Of a DNA stretch of 64,000 bases, positions 52,851 through 61,892 are shown piece by piece (within the stretch, counting starts at the first letter, position 1; every line of letters begins with the position of its first letter). A program made the position numbers and the translations under genes. The notes below the pieces were generated by a model. It did no database searches and was not told the origin of the DNA. It was given only the letters and a program-made list of their open reading frames with translations. The stretch is from J089 sp964535735 (GTDB taxonomy: Bacteria; Fidelibacterota; Marinisomatia; Marinisomatales; J089), in NCBI GenBank assembly GCA_964535735.1, contig CAZHTM010000003.1, forward strand, positions 1-64,000. The letters run 5' to 3'.

Positions 52851-53702
52851 TTATTTCAGCGCTTCGGCGCCACTAACGATTTCCAGCATTTCTGTGGTAA
52901 TCGCATTTTGCCGCGCTTTATTGTATTCCAATTGGAGTGTTTTAATCATTTCAATGGCATTGTCGGTGGCATTTTCCATGGCAACCATCCGTGCCGCCTG
53001 TTCACTGGCAAAAGACTCCAGCAAGTACCGCCAGATTTGAACATTGAGATGGCGGGGTACCAAAGATTTAACAATCGCATCTTTGGAGGGTTCATAAAGG
53101 CGATTTTGAGATTGTTTAGTGCCAGATTCGAAGGCCAGGGGCAACAACGTTTCCACAACAATTTCCTGCGTTGCCACATTCTTGAATTCGTTAAAGATGA
53201 CCCGGATTTCATCCACATAACCATTCAGGAAATGACTTACGATTCCATTTCCAATCTTGATGGCATGGTTAAAATCCAGCTCATTCCAGAATTCCACATG
53301 GGATTCGATAATATTGAAATTCCTATTCCGGAAATGATCGGCACCTTTTTTCCCGATGCAGAATAAATCCACATTTTCCACACCGATGGAATCGATCTCC
53401 CGGTAGGTACGCTTAATAATATTGGTATTGAACGAACCCGCCAACCCCCGATCGGAAGTCACGACCACAATTCCAACACGGCGAACCGGGCGGACTTCCA
53501 GCAAATCAAGCACACTGCGATCCACGTCGGGCAGCAAGTCCTGGATCACGTCCCGGATGCGATACGCATACGGACGCGCCTCTTCCATGTGTTCCTGAGC
53601 CTTCCGCATTTTAGCACCGGCCACCATCTTCATGGCGCTGGTGACTTTCTGGATACTCTTGACCGATTTAATTCGGTTACGGATTTCTTTTAGACTGGCC
53701 AT
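52851..53702 (-). CDS. atpG: ATP synthase gamma subunit
   Basis: 283 residues. The coiled-coil ends (SLKEIRNRIKSVKSIQKVTSAMKMVAGAKM at the start and AMENATDNAIEMIKTLQLEYNKARQNAITTEMLEIVSGAEAL at the end) form the rotor shaft. Starts a few bases after atpA. Confidence 0.97.
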   Translation of the reverse strand: MASLKEIRNRIKSVKSIQKVTSAMKMVAGAKMRKAQEHMEEARPYAYRIRDVIQDLLPDVDRSVLDLLEVRPVRRVGIVVVTSDRGLAGSFNTNIIKRTYREIDSIGVENVDLFCIGKKGADHFRNRNFNIIESHVEFWNELDFNHAIKIGNGIVSHFLNGYVDEIRVIFNEFKNVATQEIVVETLLPLAFESGTKQSQNRLYEPSKDAIVKSLVPRHLNVQIWRYLLESFASEQAARMVAMENATDNAIEMIKTLQLEYNKARQNAITTEMLEIVSGAEALK

Positions 53703-53705
53703 AGA

Positions 53706-55229
53706 TCAGGCAACAAAGCCTTTTTTAAAGGATTCCACCGCTTCCTGTAACTGAGTATTCAATTCGTCAGAAATATCACCCGTGTCACGAATCGAATCCA
53801 GCACATCGCGGTAATTGGCATCAAGATAGGACAGGAAGCCTTCTTCAAATTCAGCCACTTTTTCCAGGGGAATATCATCCAGGTAGCCCTGACTTCCCGC
53901 AAACAAAATGGCAATTTGTTTCTCCACATCCATGGGAGAGTATTGCTTCTGTTTTAGCACTTCCACCATTCGAGCCCCCCGTGTAAGTTGGGCTTTGGTG
54001 GATTTATCCAGGTCGGACCCGAATTTGGCGAATGCTTCCAGTTCCCGGTACTGGGCCAGGTCAAGACGCAGTCGACCTGCCACTTTTTTCATGGCTTTGA
54101 TCTGAGCATTTCCGCCCACACGCGACACGGAGATACCCACATCCACCGCCGGTCGAACACCGGCATTAAATAAACTACTGACCAAATAAATCTGACCATC
54201 CGTAATGGAAATCACGTTAGTGGGAATGTAGGCGGACACGTCCCCTTCCTGGGTCTCAATGATGGGCAGTGCCGTCAAGGAGCCGCCCCCCAGCTCATCA
54301 CTCAATTTGGACGCCCGTTCCAGCAGACGGCTGTGAAGATAAAACACATCACCGGGATAGGCTTCACGACCGGGAGGCCGCCGAAGAACCAGGGACATTT
54401 GACGATAAGCCGCCGCCTGTTTGGACAGATCATCGTAGATGATTAACGCATGCATTCCATTGTCCCGGAAATATTCACCCATCGCCGCGCCGGAATAAGG
54501 AGCAATATACTGCAACGGTGCAGGATCAGAGGCGTTCGCCGTAATCACGGTCGTGTAATCCATGGCGCCGGCATCTTCCAGTTCCTTCACTACCCGGGCA
54601 ACCGTAGACGCTTTCTGACCAATGGCCACATAAAAACAGTAGACCGGTTTATCCGTTTGGTGGGTGTATTTCTGATTGATAATGGCGTCGATGGCGATTG
54701 CGGTTTTCCCGGTCTGACGGTCGCCAATGATCAATTCCCGCTGGCCCCGGCCGATGGGAATCATACTGTCAATTGATTTCAGTCCGGTTTGCAGAGGTTC
54801 TTTCACCGGTTGACGGGCCATCACACCCAGGGCTTTCCGCTCAATCGGCAGAGACTCTTCGGTATCGATGGGGCCTTTGCCATCCAGGGGTTGTCCCAGA
54901 GGATTGACCACCCGTCCCAGGAGGGCTTTTCCCACAGGGACTTCCACGACTCGGCCGGTACGTTTGGCCAGGTCACCTTCTTCCACCAGACGACTGTCAC
55001 CAAACAGCACCAGACCCACATTGTCTTCTTCCAGATTGAGGGCCATACCGAAGACGCCGTTTTGCAGCTCCACCAGTTCCGAACTGACCACATTTTCCAG
55101 TCCGCTGACCCGGGCGACACCGTCACCGATATCAATGACCTCACCCGCTTCAGCGACGTCTATTTCGATCTTGTACTGGTCAATTTGCGCTCGCAGTAAA
55201 TCTCTTATTTCGTCTGCTTTGAATTCCAT
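53706..55229 (-). CDS. atpA: ATP synthase alpha subunit
   Basis: 507 residues. The P-loop GDRQTGKTAIAID and the regulatory-nucleotide-site arginine region (SVSRVGGNAQIKAMKKVAGRLRLDLAQYRELEAFAKF) are intact. Non-catalytic nucleotide-binding subunit of F1. Confidence 0.98.
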   Translation of the reverse strand: MEFKADEIRDLLRAQIDQYKIEIDVAEAGEVIDIGDGVARVSGLENVVSSELVELQNGVFGMALNLEEDNVGLVLFGDSRLVEEGDLAKRTGRVVEVPVGKALLGRVVNPLGQPLDGKGPIDTEESLPIERKALGVMARQPVKEPLQTGLKSIDSMIPIGRGQRELIIGDRQTGKTAIAIDAIINQKYTHQTDKPVYCFYVAIGQKASTVARVVKELEDAGAMDYTTVITANASDPAPLQYIAPYSGAAMGEYFRDNGMHALIIYDDLSKQAAAYRQMSLVLRRPPGREAYPGDVFYLHSRLLERASKLSDELGGGSLTALPIIETQEGDVSAYIPTNVISITDGQIYLVSSLFNAGVRPAVDVGISVSRVGGNAQIKAMKKVAGRLRLDLAQYRELEAFAKFGSDLDKSTKAQLTRGARMVEVLKQKQYSPMDVEKQIAILFAGSQGYLDDIPLEKVAEFEEGFLSYLDANYRDVLDSIRDTGDISDELNTQLQEAVESFKKGFVA

Positions 55230-55244
55230 GTACTCTTCCAGAGG

Positions 55245-55784
55245 TTAATTCTTTAATATAAATTGCTTTAAATGATCCAACTGCTTGGACAGCGATGCAT
55301 CCAGATAGACATTCCCAAGCCGCAGTTTGATGCCTCCCAAAAGACTGGGGTCCACAATTCGGGTAGCGTCCAGTGTTTTCCCCGTGGAAGCCTCCAGCCG
55401 CTGAATGATGGACTCGGCCTGTTCATCCGTGAGCGGTTCGGCGGAGTAAATCATCAAGGGGATCTGATTCAGGGCAGCAACCTGGAATCGGGAATATTGA
55501 TGAGCCACATCCGGTAATAACAGGGTATCCCGATCCTCCACCAACAGGACAAGAAATTCCAAAACAATGGGGTGAACGGCTTTGGACAACACATCCCGGA
55601 GGATACCAAATTTCTCACTTACCGGAATCCGGCGTGTGTGGAAAAACACCTTAAAGGCCGGTACTTTCCGAAGCAGCCCTGCTACATCCTGCAGAGAGGA
55701 TCCAACCGCTGGCACTGCGTCGTTTTTAATCGCAACGTTCAGCAGCGCCCGGGCGTAGGATTTGATTTTTTTATCAGGCCTCAT
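55245..55784 (-). CDS. atpH: ATP synthase delta subunit
   Basis: 179 residues; N-terminal helical domain and a C-terminal IVDPSLLGGIKLRLGN stretch typical of the family. Connects the b-subunit stalk to F1. Overlaps atpF by 11 bases. Confidence 0.93.
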   Translation of the reverse strand: MRPDKKIKSYARALLNVAIKNDAVPAVGSSLQDVAGLLRKVPAFKVFFHTRRIPVSEKFGILRDVLSKAVHPIVLEFLVLLVEDRDTLLLPDVAHQYSRFQVAALNQIPLMIYSAEPLTDEQAESIIQRLEASTGKTLDATRIVDPSLLGGIKLRLGNVYLDASLSKQLDHLKQFILKN

Positions 55785-56280
55785 GCTTGGTCGTCAATTG
55801 TTGAATGGATTGCTCAATCAGCGCCTGATTTTCCTGGGCTGATAAGTTTTTCTGGATCAATTTGCCGGCAATTTGAATCGAAAGGTCCACCACTTCCGCC
55901 TTAATCTCCGCCAATGCCCGATCTTTCGCAGCGTTAATCTGCGCTTCAGCATCTTGGCGGATCTGACGGGCTTTTTCTTCAGCCTGTCTCAGGAGGTCCG
56001 CTCTCATTCGATCAGCGGTCTCCTTACCTTTTTTGACGATGTCTTGGGCTTCTCCCCGAGCCTTTGCCAGCATTTGTTCTGATTCTTCCTGAATCCGTTC
56101 CAAATCGGACCGAGCCTTTTCAGCATTGGCCAGTGATTCACGAATCAGGGCTTCCCGTTTGTCCAACATGGCCAACAGCGGTTTCCACGCAAATTTGGCC
56201 AACAAGAACAGGAGAACCAGAAACGTTATGATGGTCCAGATGAACAACCCTGGATCGGGTTGAACAAGAGGATTATCCAT
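55774..56280 (-). CDS. atpF: ATP synthase b subunit
   Basis: 168 residues. One membrane helix (about 12-30, FIWTIITFLVLLFLLAKF) is followed by a long charged coiled coil: the peripheral stalk. Only a single b-type gene is present. Confidence 0.95.
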   Translation of the reverse strand: MDNPLVQPDPGLFIWTIITFLVLLFLLAKFAWKPLLAMLDKREALIRESLANAEKARSDLERIQEESEQMLAKARGEAQDIVKKGKETADRMRADLLRQAEEKARQIRQDAEAQINAAKDRALAEIKAEVVDLSIQIAGKLIQKNLSAQENQALIEQSIQQLTTKHEA

Positions 56281-56319
56281 GGATTACTCCATTAATGTTA
56301 GTAAGAAGTGTTGAGTGTC

Positions 56320-56544
56320 CTATTTCATCAACACGATTAAGAGGGCAAATACTTCACCCAGAATGGCAACACCTTCCAGCAGGAACAACGGCAGGTTGAC
56401 TGCGCCAGTGATTTTATCCGCCGCTTCGGGTTGACGGGCAATGCCTTCACCAGCCGCCGCTGCCAATTTACCAATGCCCAGCCCCGCGCCAATTACACAC
56501 AGACCCAGACCTAATGCCGCACCAAAATAATGCAGGTTTTCCAT
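56320..56544 (-). CDS. atpE: ATP synthase c subunit
   Basis: 74 residues, a hairpin of two membrane helices joined by ARQPEA. The ion-binding carboxylate is E57 in FLLEGVAILG. The first helix has GAGLGIGK, without the Gln that marks sodium-binding c rings, so protons are the likelier ion. An additional E64 lies two turns further along the same helix (ILGEVFALL). Confidence 0.95.
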   Translation of the reverse strand: MENLHYFGAALGLGLCVIGAGLGIGKLAAAAGEGIARQPEAADKITGAVNLPLFLLEGVAILGEVFALLIVLMK

Positions 56545-56659
56545 TTACGTAACCTCCATGGTTTTTACTTGGTTAGTGAATTGAGATGTCGTGTTCCGAT
56601 ACGGAAGGAGCGCCGTTGGTACAGCGTCCACCGGTTCGGAAGTTGAGGTTGAAAAACGA

Positions 56660-57583
56660 TTAATGATGTACATTGATCGCCATTCCAATAAATACAGCGG
56701 ACAAGAGGGTAAACACATAGGCTTGCACCAGGACAACAATAATCTCCAGGGCGGAGATGCCCACTGCCAGCGGAACTGAAATGAACGCACCCACTCCAAT
56801 TCCAGCCAAAGCACTATGGAATAGTCCGGAAAAGATAAATACAAACGACAGGATCACCAGAATGGCGACATGACCGCCGGTCATATTGGCCGCAAGTCGC
56901 ATGGTCAATGCGAATGGTTTAACGAACATTCCGATAATATCAATCGGAATCAAAATGATGTAGACCCACCAGGGCAATCCGTGGGGGACTAAATTTTTCC
57001 AATGGTTAATAAATCCGTGTGCCCGGGACCCGGCGATAATAATGGAAAAGAAAGTAATAATCGCCAGTGCCGCCGTGACATTGAAATTCCCCGTGGCCGT
57101 GGTTCCGCCGTGAATAATCAGATTAATAAAGGAGGTATGTTCCGTCTTGAAAATAAATCGATCCAGGGCGCCAATTACGTCAAATAAGGGAATCAGCCCA
57201 ATGGCGTTACAGGACACAATAAAAAAGAAAAACGTAAGGATGAGGGGTGTCCAGGTATTGACGAACTTGGGTCCCACGTTGGGCAGGACGATTGAATCCC
57301 GGATGTATTGGACTACCGCTTCAATGGCGTTGGCAAATCCGGTGGGTACCAGATCTCCTTTCCGAACGGCCCGCCGGACGGCCCAGGTAACGGCAATAAA
57401 TACAATCAAGGCCACTAACCAGATCATGAATACATGTTTGGTAATGGAAAAATCGATGCCGAATATTGTGGGCAAATGGACAATGGCATGGTCATGCGTC
57501 GTGTTGGACACGTGACCGATTATCACTTCGCCGGCATTAAATCCTTCGGAGGCGTGCTCTTGTTCAGGTATGATCATGGACAT
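56660..57583 (-). CDS. atpB: ATP synthase a subunit
   Basis: 307 residues with about six membrane helices. The essential arginine is in FALTMRLAANMTGGH, and a long N-terminal segment precedes the first helix. Forms the proton half-channels with the c ring. Confidence 0.96.
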   Translation of the reverse strand: MSMIIPEQEHASEGFNAGEVIIGHVSNTTHDHAIVHLPTIFGIDFSITKHVFMIWLVALIVFIAVTWAVRRAVRKGDLVPTGFANAIEAVVQYIRDSIVLPNVGPKFVNTWTPLILTFFFFIVSCNAIGLIPLFDVIGALDRFIFKTEHTSFINLIIHGGTTATGNFNVTAALAIITFFSIIIAGSRAHGFINHWKNLVPHGLPWWVYIILIPIDIIGMFVKPFALTMRLAANMTGGHVAILVILSFVFIFSGLFHSALAGIGVGAFISVPLAVGISALEIIVVLVQAYVFTLLSAVFIGMAINVHH

Positions 57584-57593
57584 TAATTATGCG

Positions 57594-57956
57594 TTAATGG
57601 GCTTTAAATTTGGCGCGAAAATACAACGCCTCCACCATATGAAGAAGAATAAAAAAACCGGAAAAACTAAAAACAAAAATCATGGCATCCAGGGAGGTCG
57701 TGGTTAGAACAACGACCACATATAGGGCATAAAAAATCATCTTCCCCGCAAAGGATTTTATCATCATGTTGGTCAATTTTTCAGGAGAGCGGTTAAAGGT
57801 CCGCACCACCAATTCGACGGTAATGACACCCATGAGCAACGGACCCGCCATCCCCCAAAATCCAGGCATCACAAATCCGGGACCCAGGATGGCCGATAAC
57901 AAGCCCCAAAGCCCAACACTACCCATCAAGATCCAAATCGAAAATCGTCCTTTCAT
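57594..57956 (-). CDS. AtpI-like membrane protein
   Basis: 120 residues with four membrane segments. It lies directly before atpB with a ten-base gap, the position of the atpI (uncI) gene of many atp operons, an assembly factor for the c ring. Sequence likeness to AtpI is weak, so the name rests on place and topology. Confidence 0.7.
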   Translation of the reverse strand: MKGRFSIWILMGSVGLWGLLSAILGPGFVMPGFWGMAGPLLMGVITVELVVRTFNRSPEKLTNMMIKSFAGKMIFYALYVVVVLTTTSLDAMIFVFSFSGFFILLHMVEALYFRAKFKAH

Positions 57957-58021
57957 ACACCATTAACTCCACGGCTGGATTGGCAGTACAATCCCTGTTA
58001 TTAATCGTTCAAATCGCACTT

Positions 58022-58264
58022 TCATTTTTTTTTAAACACAACTTTGGCGATTTCATACATGCCCACCACCAGCCCCAGGCCCATTCCAATTAACACAAAC
58101 ACCGGGGACGTGTGAAAATGTTTATCCGCAAAGAATCCCAGCCCGCCCAGGAGCAACAACGCCGCGATCAAGGAATATGACGCGCCGGCCGCGGGACCCA
58201 TTTCCTGCATCAATTTTTGAAGATAGCGGAAAGAATCTGCCATCGTGTTTGAAGGTTTGGTCAT
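58022..58264 (-). CDS. AtpZ-like small membrane protein
   Basis: 80 residues from the ATG at 58264, which overlaps the bactofilin stop. Two helices (about 24-43 and 49-68) joined by DKHFHTSP, the AtpZ/AtpI signature GxxADKxxxTxPxxxxIGxxLG. In Bacillus AtpZ works with AtpI as a magnesium/calcium channel or assembly factor. Confidence 0.8.
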   Translation of the reverse strand: MTKPSNTMADSFRYLQKLMQEMGPAAGASYSLIAALLLLGGLGFFADKHFHTSPVFVLIGMGLGLVVGMYEIAKVVFKKK

Positions 58265-58623
58265 GGTTGCGGCGCATCTTCCGATTCCGCCAGGCGGCAC
58301 TGACCCGTGAACCGCGCCCCTTCTTCAATCAGTAAATGTTGGTAGGTCAAGTCTCCATTGAGGTAGCTCTGCCCTCCTAATACCGCGCGGGACTGGACCA
58401 CGATATTCCCATGGACCTGACCATGAAGCTGGATGTCGCTGCTGGCGATGTTGCCCCGGACCACGCCGGTTTTGGCTACCCGAACCGGACCGGCCGTCTG
58501 AATATTCCCTTCCACCGTGCCGTAGATGATCAATCCCCCTTCCAGGGTTAAATCGCCCACCAGGGTCGCGTCAGCGCCAATGACGGTATGCACATTCTGA
58601 AAATCCAGTTTACTCGTTTTCAT
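58261..58623 (-). CDS. Bactofilin
   Basis: 120 residues from the ATG at 58623. A right-handed beta-helix of short repeats (VIGADATLVGDLTLEGGLIIYGTVEGNI...) flanked by short tails, as in bactofilins, which assemble into cytoskeletal filaments at the membrane. It overlaps the M23 peptidase gene by 14 bases and the AtpZ-like gene by four, so it joins the two groups in one transcript. Confidence 0.93.
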   Translation of the reverse strand: MKTSKLDFQNVHTVIGADATLVGDLTLEGGLIIYGTVEGNIQTAGPVRVAKTGVVRGNIASSDIQLHGQVHGNIVVQSRAVLGGQSYLNGDLTYQHLLIEEGARFTGQCRLAESEDAPQP

Positions 58624-59416
58624 GACCACTAATATCCTTTGGTTTGTATTCCGGGAAATAGATGAAGGGATCCAACGATTGTCCATCTTTCCAGACTTCG
58701 AAGTGGAGGTGGGGTCCGGACGAAATCCCCGAATTCCCTGCCAGGCCGATTACCTCTCCCCGGTGGACAAATTCCCGGTTGGACACCAGACTCCTCAAAA
58801 AATGACCATACAGGGTAAAATACCCATTCCCGTGAAATAAAATCACCATATTGCCCAGATCATAGGTCCAACCGGAAAACACCACATATCCGCTGGCGGA
58901 GGCCACCACCGGGTCTCCTATTTTTACGGTGATGTCAATGCCCTTGTGGTTTTTCACCGGGTCCTGAATTGAGGTGTGTAATCGTTGCGTTACATAACCC
59001 ATGATGGGGGGCACTGAAGGAATATTCTCCACATAGGAGACATGAACCGGTTTTTCAATCACCGTTCCCGGGATAGGCAAACGGCCAGTCGTGTCGTTTT
59101 CCTCGGCCCTCTTGTCAAACTGCAAATCCGGTCCCAGTGTTTTCCGGATTTGCTGATCCATCTGTTGAATCCGCTCCAAATCCTGCATCAAATTCAACAC
59201 CGAGACGCGTTCCCGGGCCAGTTTATCATACCGGGTTTTCAGGGAATCGTATTCCACAATCTGGGGTGTGAAATAAATGGCCGCACCAAATATGGACATC
59301 ACCAACAGCACAATCAGGATTAGGGAAACTTTCAGAGTCCGACGACTGACCTGGAATTGTTTATTTTCGTCTCCCGTATCGGGGATGACTAAAAATGTGT
59401 AACGCTTTGGTTTCAT
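58610..59416 (-). CDS. M23 peptidase (LytM type)
   Basis: 268 residues. An N-terminal membrane helix (about 28-50) and a short coiled coil (58-90) precede a LytM domain with the zinc ligands in NHKGIDI (HxxxD) and HLHFEVW. It should cut peptidoglycan cross-bridges in the periplasm. Adjacency to a bactofilin is a known arrangement: bactofilin filaments position such hydrolases to shape the cell. Confidence 0.94.
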   Translation of the reverse strand: MKPKRYTFLVIPDTGDENKQFQVSRRTLKVSLILIVLLVMSIFGAAIYFTPQIVEYDSLKTRYDKLARERVSVLNLMQDLERIQQMDQQIRKTLGPDLQFDKRAEENDTTGRLPIPGTVIEKPVHVSYVENIPSVPPIMGYVTQRLHTSIQDPVKNHKGIDITVKIGDPVVASASGYVVFSGWTYDLGNMVILFHGNGYFTLYGHFLRSLVSNREFVHRGEVIGLAGNSGISSGPHLHFEVWKDGQSLDPFIYFPEYKPKDISGHENE

Positions 59417-59432
59417 GATTAAGGGACGAAAC

Positions 59433-60296
59433 TCAGGCGTCCAATGATCGGAATAATTCTATCAGGCGTTCCAGGTCTTCATCCGAAAAATAGGAAATTT
59501 CAATCACGCCGCCCTTTTTTCCCGGTTTCAGTTTAACTTTGGTTCCCAGGTAGGTGATGAGGTCATTTTCCACCGCCTTAAGAGCCGGATTCGCAGGGGC
59601 TTTTGCCTTGGGCTTTTTGGATCGGGCAGCTTGCCAGTCCCGGGCCAGTTGTTCCGCTTTTCGCACGCTTAAATCCTGGGTCCGTATCAGCTCCCACAGC
59701 TTTTCCATGGCGCGGGGGGTTTTCACCATGAGGATCGCCCGGCCATGTCCCGCCGTGATTTCTCCCGTTTTCAGACTGGCTCTGATTTTCGGAGGAAGAT
59801 TTAAAAGCCGCAGAGCGTTGGTGACGGACACCCGGCTTTTCCCCACGGCCTTGGCAATTTTTTCCTGGGATAGATCAAACTTACTGTGAAGCACAGCGTA
59901 GCCTTCCGCCTCTTCCACCGGATTCAAATCTTCCCGCTGAATATTTTCTATCAGGGCCATTTCCATGAGGTCCGCTTCACCCGCCACTTCCACCACATAA
60001 GCGGGAATGTCCGTCAGTCCCGCCATACGGGCGGCGCGACAACGGCGTTCCCCGGCAATTAGAATGAACCGGGAATCCAGAGCTTGCACGGTTACCGGCG
60101 TTAAGATGCCCTTTTCACGGATTGAAGCGGACAATTCTTCAATTCCGGTTTCATCAAAATTCTTCCGCGGCTGAAAAGGATTGGAATCAATCAATTTCAG
60201 GGGCAGCTTCACCACGCCCGGTTTGGCACCGGCGCCACTATCCTCCTGGGGACGTATCAGGGCTTCCAGCCCACGACCTAATCGATTAGCCGACAC
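59433..60296 (-). CDS. parB: ParB chromosome-partitioning protein
   Basis: 287 residues. The CTPase/ParB core includes NPFQPRKNFDETGIEELSASIREKGILTPVTVQ and GERRCRAARMAGLTDIPAYV, with the helix-turn-helix KFDLSQEKIAKAVGKSRVSVTNALRLL and a C-terminal dimerisation domain. It binds parS sites and spreads. Overlaps parA by 11 bases. No perfect parS is seen in the window. Confidence 0.96.
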   Translation of the reverse strand: MSANRLGRGLEALIRPQEDSGAGAKPGVVKLPLKLIDSNPFQPRKNFDETGIEELSASIREKGILTPVTVQALDSRFILIAGERRCRAARMAGLTDIPAYVVEVAGEADLMEMALIENIQREDLNPVEEAEGYAVLHSKFDLSQEKIAKAVGKSRVSVTNALRLLNLPPKIRASLKTGEITAGHGRAILMVKTPRAMEKLWELIRTQDLSVRKAEQLARDWQAARSKKPKAKAPANPALKAVENDLITYLGTKVKLKPGKKGGVIEISYFSDEDLERLIELFRSLDA

Positions 60297-61050
60297 GAGT
60301 TAATATTTCCTCCGCTAATTCCAAGTAATTACGAGCACCGGTGGAGTTGGCATCATACAGCAAGGCTGGCTTCCCAAAACTGGGCGCTTCTCCAAGCCGG
60401 ACATTCCGGTGAATGACTGTTTTAAATAAAGTGTCTGAAAAATAACTTCGGACCTCTTCGGCTACTTCTTTGGACAAATTCAATCGACCATCATACATGG
60501 TCAATAATACGCCGGCAATGGTTAATTTGGGATTGATATGTTTTTGCACCAGCCGGATCGTGTTTAGCAACTGCCCCAACCCTTCCAGGGCGTAATATTC
60601 GCATTGTATGGGGATGATCAGGCCATCCGAGGCCGCCAGGGCATTAATGGTGAGCAGACCTAAGGACGGGGGGCAGTCGATAAAAATATACTCATATTTG
60701 GACAACACCGCTTCCAGATGATTTTGCAATTGATATTCCCGCGCCATGACGCTCACCAACTCAATTTCGGCGCCCACCAAATCATTAGTCGATGGAAGAA
60801 TATCCAGGTTTTCCAGTTCCGTACTCTGAATCGCATCTTCCAGGGACGAACGCTGCGTGAGAACCTCATAAATATTGGTCCCGTTAGATTCAAATAAATT
60901 GGATACGCCGGTGGTGGCGTTGGACTGGGGGTCGAGATCAATGAGGAGTGTTTTGACTTCTGAAACCGCCATGCTTACGGCGATATTGACCGCGCTGGTG
61001 GTTTTGCCGACCCCTCCTTTTTGATTGGTTATGGAAATAATATGTGCCAT
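60286..61050 (-). CDS. parA: ParA chromosome-partitioning ATPase
   Basis: 254 residues. Deviant Walker A KGGVGKTTSAVN at the start and the DLDPQSN and FIDCPPSLG motifs are typical of chromosomal ParA/Soj. Segregates ParB-bound origin DNA. First gene of the parAB-M23-bactofilin run. Confidence 0.96.
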   Translation of the reverse strand: MAHIISITNQKGGVGKTTSAVNIAVSMAVSEVKTLLIDLDPQSNATTGVSNLFESNGTNIYEVLTQRSSLEDAIQSTELENLDILPSTNDLVGAEIELVSVMAREYQLQNHLEAVLSKYEYIFIDCPPSLGLLTINALAASDGLIIPIQCEYYALEGLGQLLNTIRLVQKHINPKLTIAGVLLTMYDGRLNLSKEVAEEVRSYFSDTLFKTVIHRNVRLGEAPSFGKPALLYDANSTGARNYLELAEEILTRVG

Positions 61051-61282
61051 CTAAATGTGTATGGATTGAATTGCGGGGTCGAATTTAGGTGCGATCCTAC
61101 GGGCAAACAAGCAACCAGCTTTGGGTGGGGATGAATTGAATTTCATTACAGATGAAGCCTCCATGATTTCACCAATAGGGTTTTTAAACCTATCACTTAA
61201 CCCAGGCCCTATGTGCCTTCCCCGATTATTTTTGTGTGGGAGGGGGGGCGACGTTGTTTCGCGGAAAAAAGGAAAGACCAGG

Positions 61283-61313
61283 ATTTCGCAAGGTCTCCAG
61301 ACCGTGCGGAAAT
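61283..61313. repeat. Imperfect palindrome P1
   Basis: A 31-base near-palindrome: left half reads TTTCGCAAGGTCT and the right half AGACCGTGCGGAAA, with centre CC. Its outer part resembles that of P2. Confidence 0.6.
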
Positions 61314-61366
61314 ATGAGAATGAAATTATAGTTCAGTCATCGTTCCTTATCCGGGGAGAAATTCTT

Positions 61367-61392
61367 TTCGCAGGATCCGGAGATCCTGCGAA
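61367..61392. repeat. Perfect palindrome P2 just upstream of the cupin gene
   Basis: An 11-bp perfect stem (61367-61377 with 61382-61392; arm TTCGCAGGATC) and loop CGGA, four bases upstream of the cupin's first ATG. It could be an operator, or a hairpin hiding the start. Confidence 0.7.
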
Positions 61393-61395
61393 ATC

Positions 61396-61755
61396 ATGTG
61401 GGGACAGAACCGGATTCGGATATCCCGGGTGATCGCCGCTTCTCCCGTCACCAGTCATTCAGTTCATTTGACGACCACCTTCGTTGAAATTGAACCGGGC
61501 GGCAAACAACGAGTGCATCACCATGAACCGGAACAGGTGTATTACATCATAGCGGGCACCGGTAAAATGACCGTCGGGGATGAGCAAGAAATTGTTCAGA
61601 GTGAAGATTGTATTTTTATTCCGTTCCAAGAGCCCCATGGATTGGAAAATATCGGGGACGTACCGTTGAAATATTTCAGCGCGGCGTCCCCCTCTTTTAC
61701 AGAAGAAGAATTGATTAAGTTTTGGCCCCTGAACAGCGAATCGAACCGTAAGTAG
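61396..61755 (+). CDS. Cupin-domain protein
   Basis: 119 residues if the first ATG is used; a GTG at 61429 would give a shorter form and no ribosome site is clear for either. The beta-barrel carries the metal-binding pattern HHHEPEQVYYIIAGTG ... PHGLEN (three histidines and a glutamate). Small stand-alone cupins are sugar isomerases, dioxygenases or ligand sensors; this one is not identifiable. Confidence 0.8.
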   Translation: MWGQNRIRISRVIAASPVTSHSVHLTTTFVEIEPGGKQRVHHHEPEQVYYIIAGTGKMTVGDEQEIVQSEDCIFIPFQEPHGLENIGDVPLKYFSAASPSFTEEELIKFWPLNSESNRK

Positions 61756-61892
61756 TCGGCGGCCGATCCCTCCTATCCTCTTCCCTGCCGTACATCTCTT
61801 ATCCCCGTCCCTACCTTTGTTTTCCCCGAAGGAGTGGATTAAATTTTTTCTCTTTTCCATGACGATTTAACACCATTACACAGGACGGACCC

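Larger units (their letters stand above)
61051..61395. other. Intergenic region with two related palindromes
   Basis: 345 bases. No credible gene; an open frame at 61121-61432 has poor composition. It contains the two inverted repeats listed separately, and the parA promoter on the minus strand must lie in its first part. Confidence 0.5.

Noticed and set aside
56320..56544. Sodium-type ATP synthase
   Set aside because: The Gln of the first helix and the Glu-Ser/Thr pair of sodium-binding c subunits are absent (E57 is followed by Gly).
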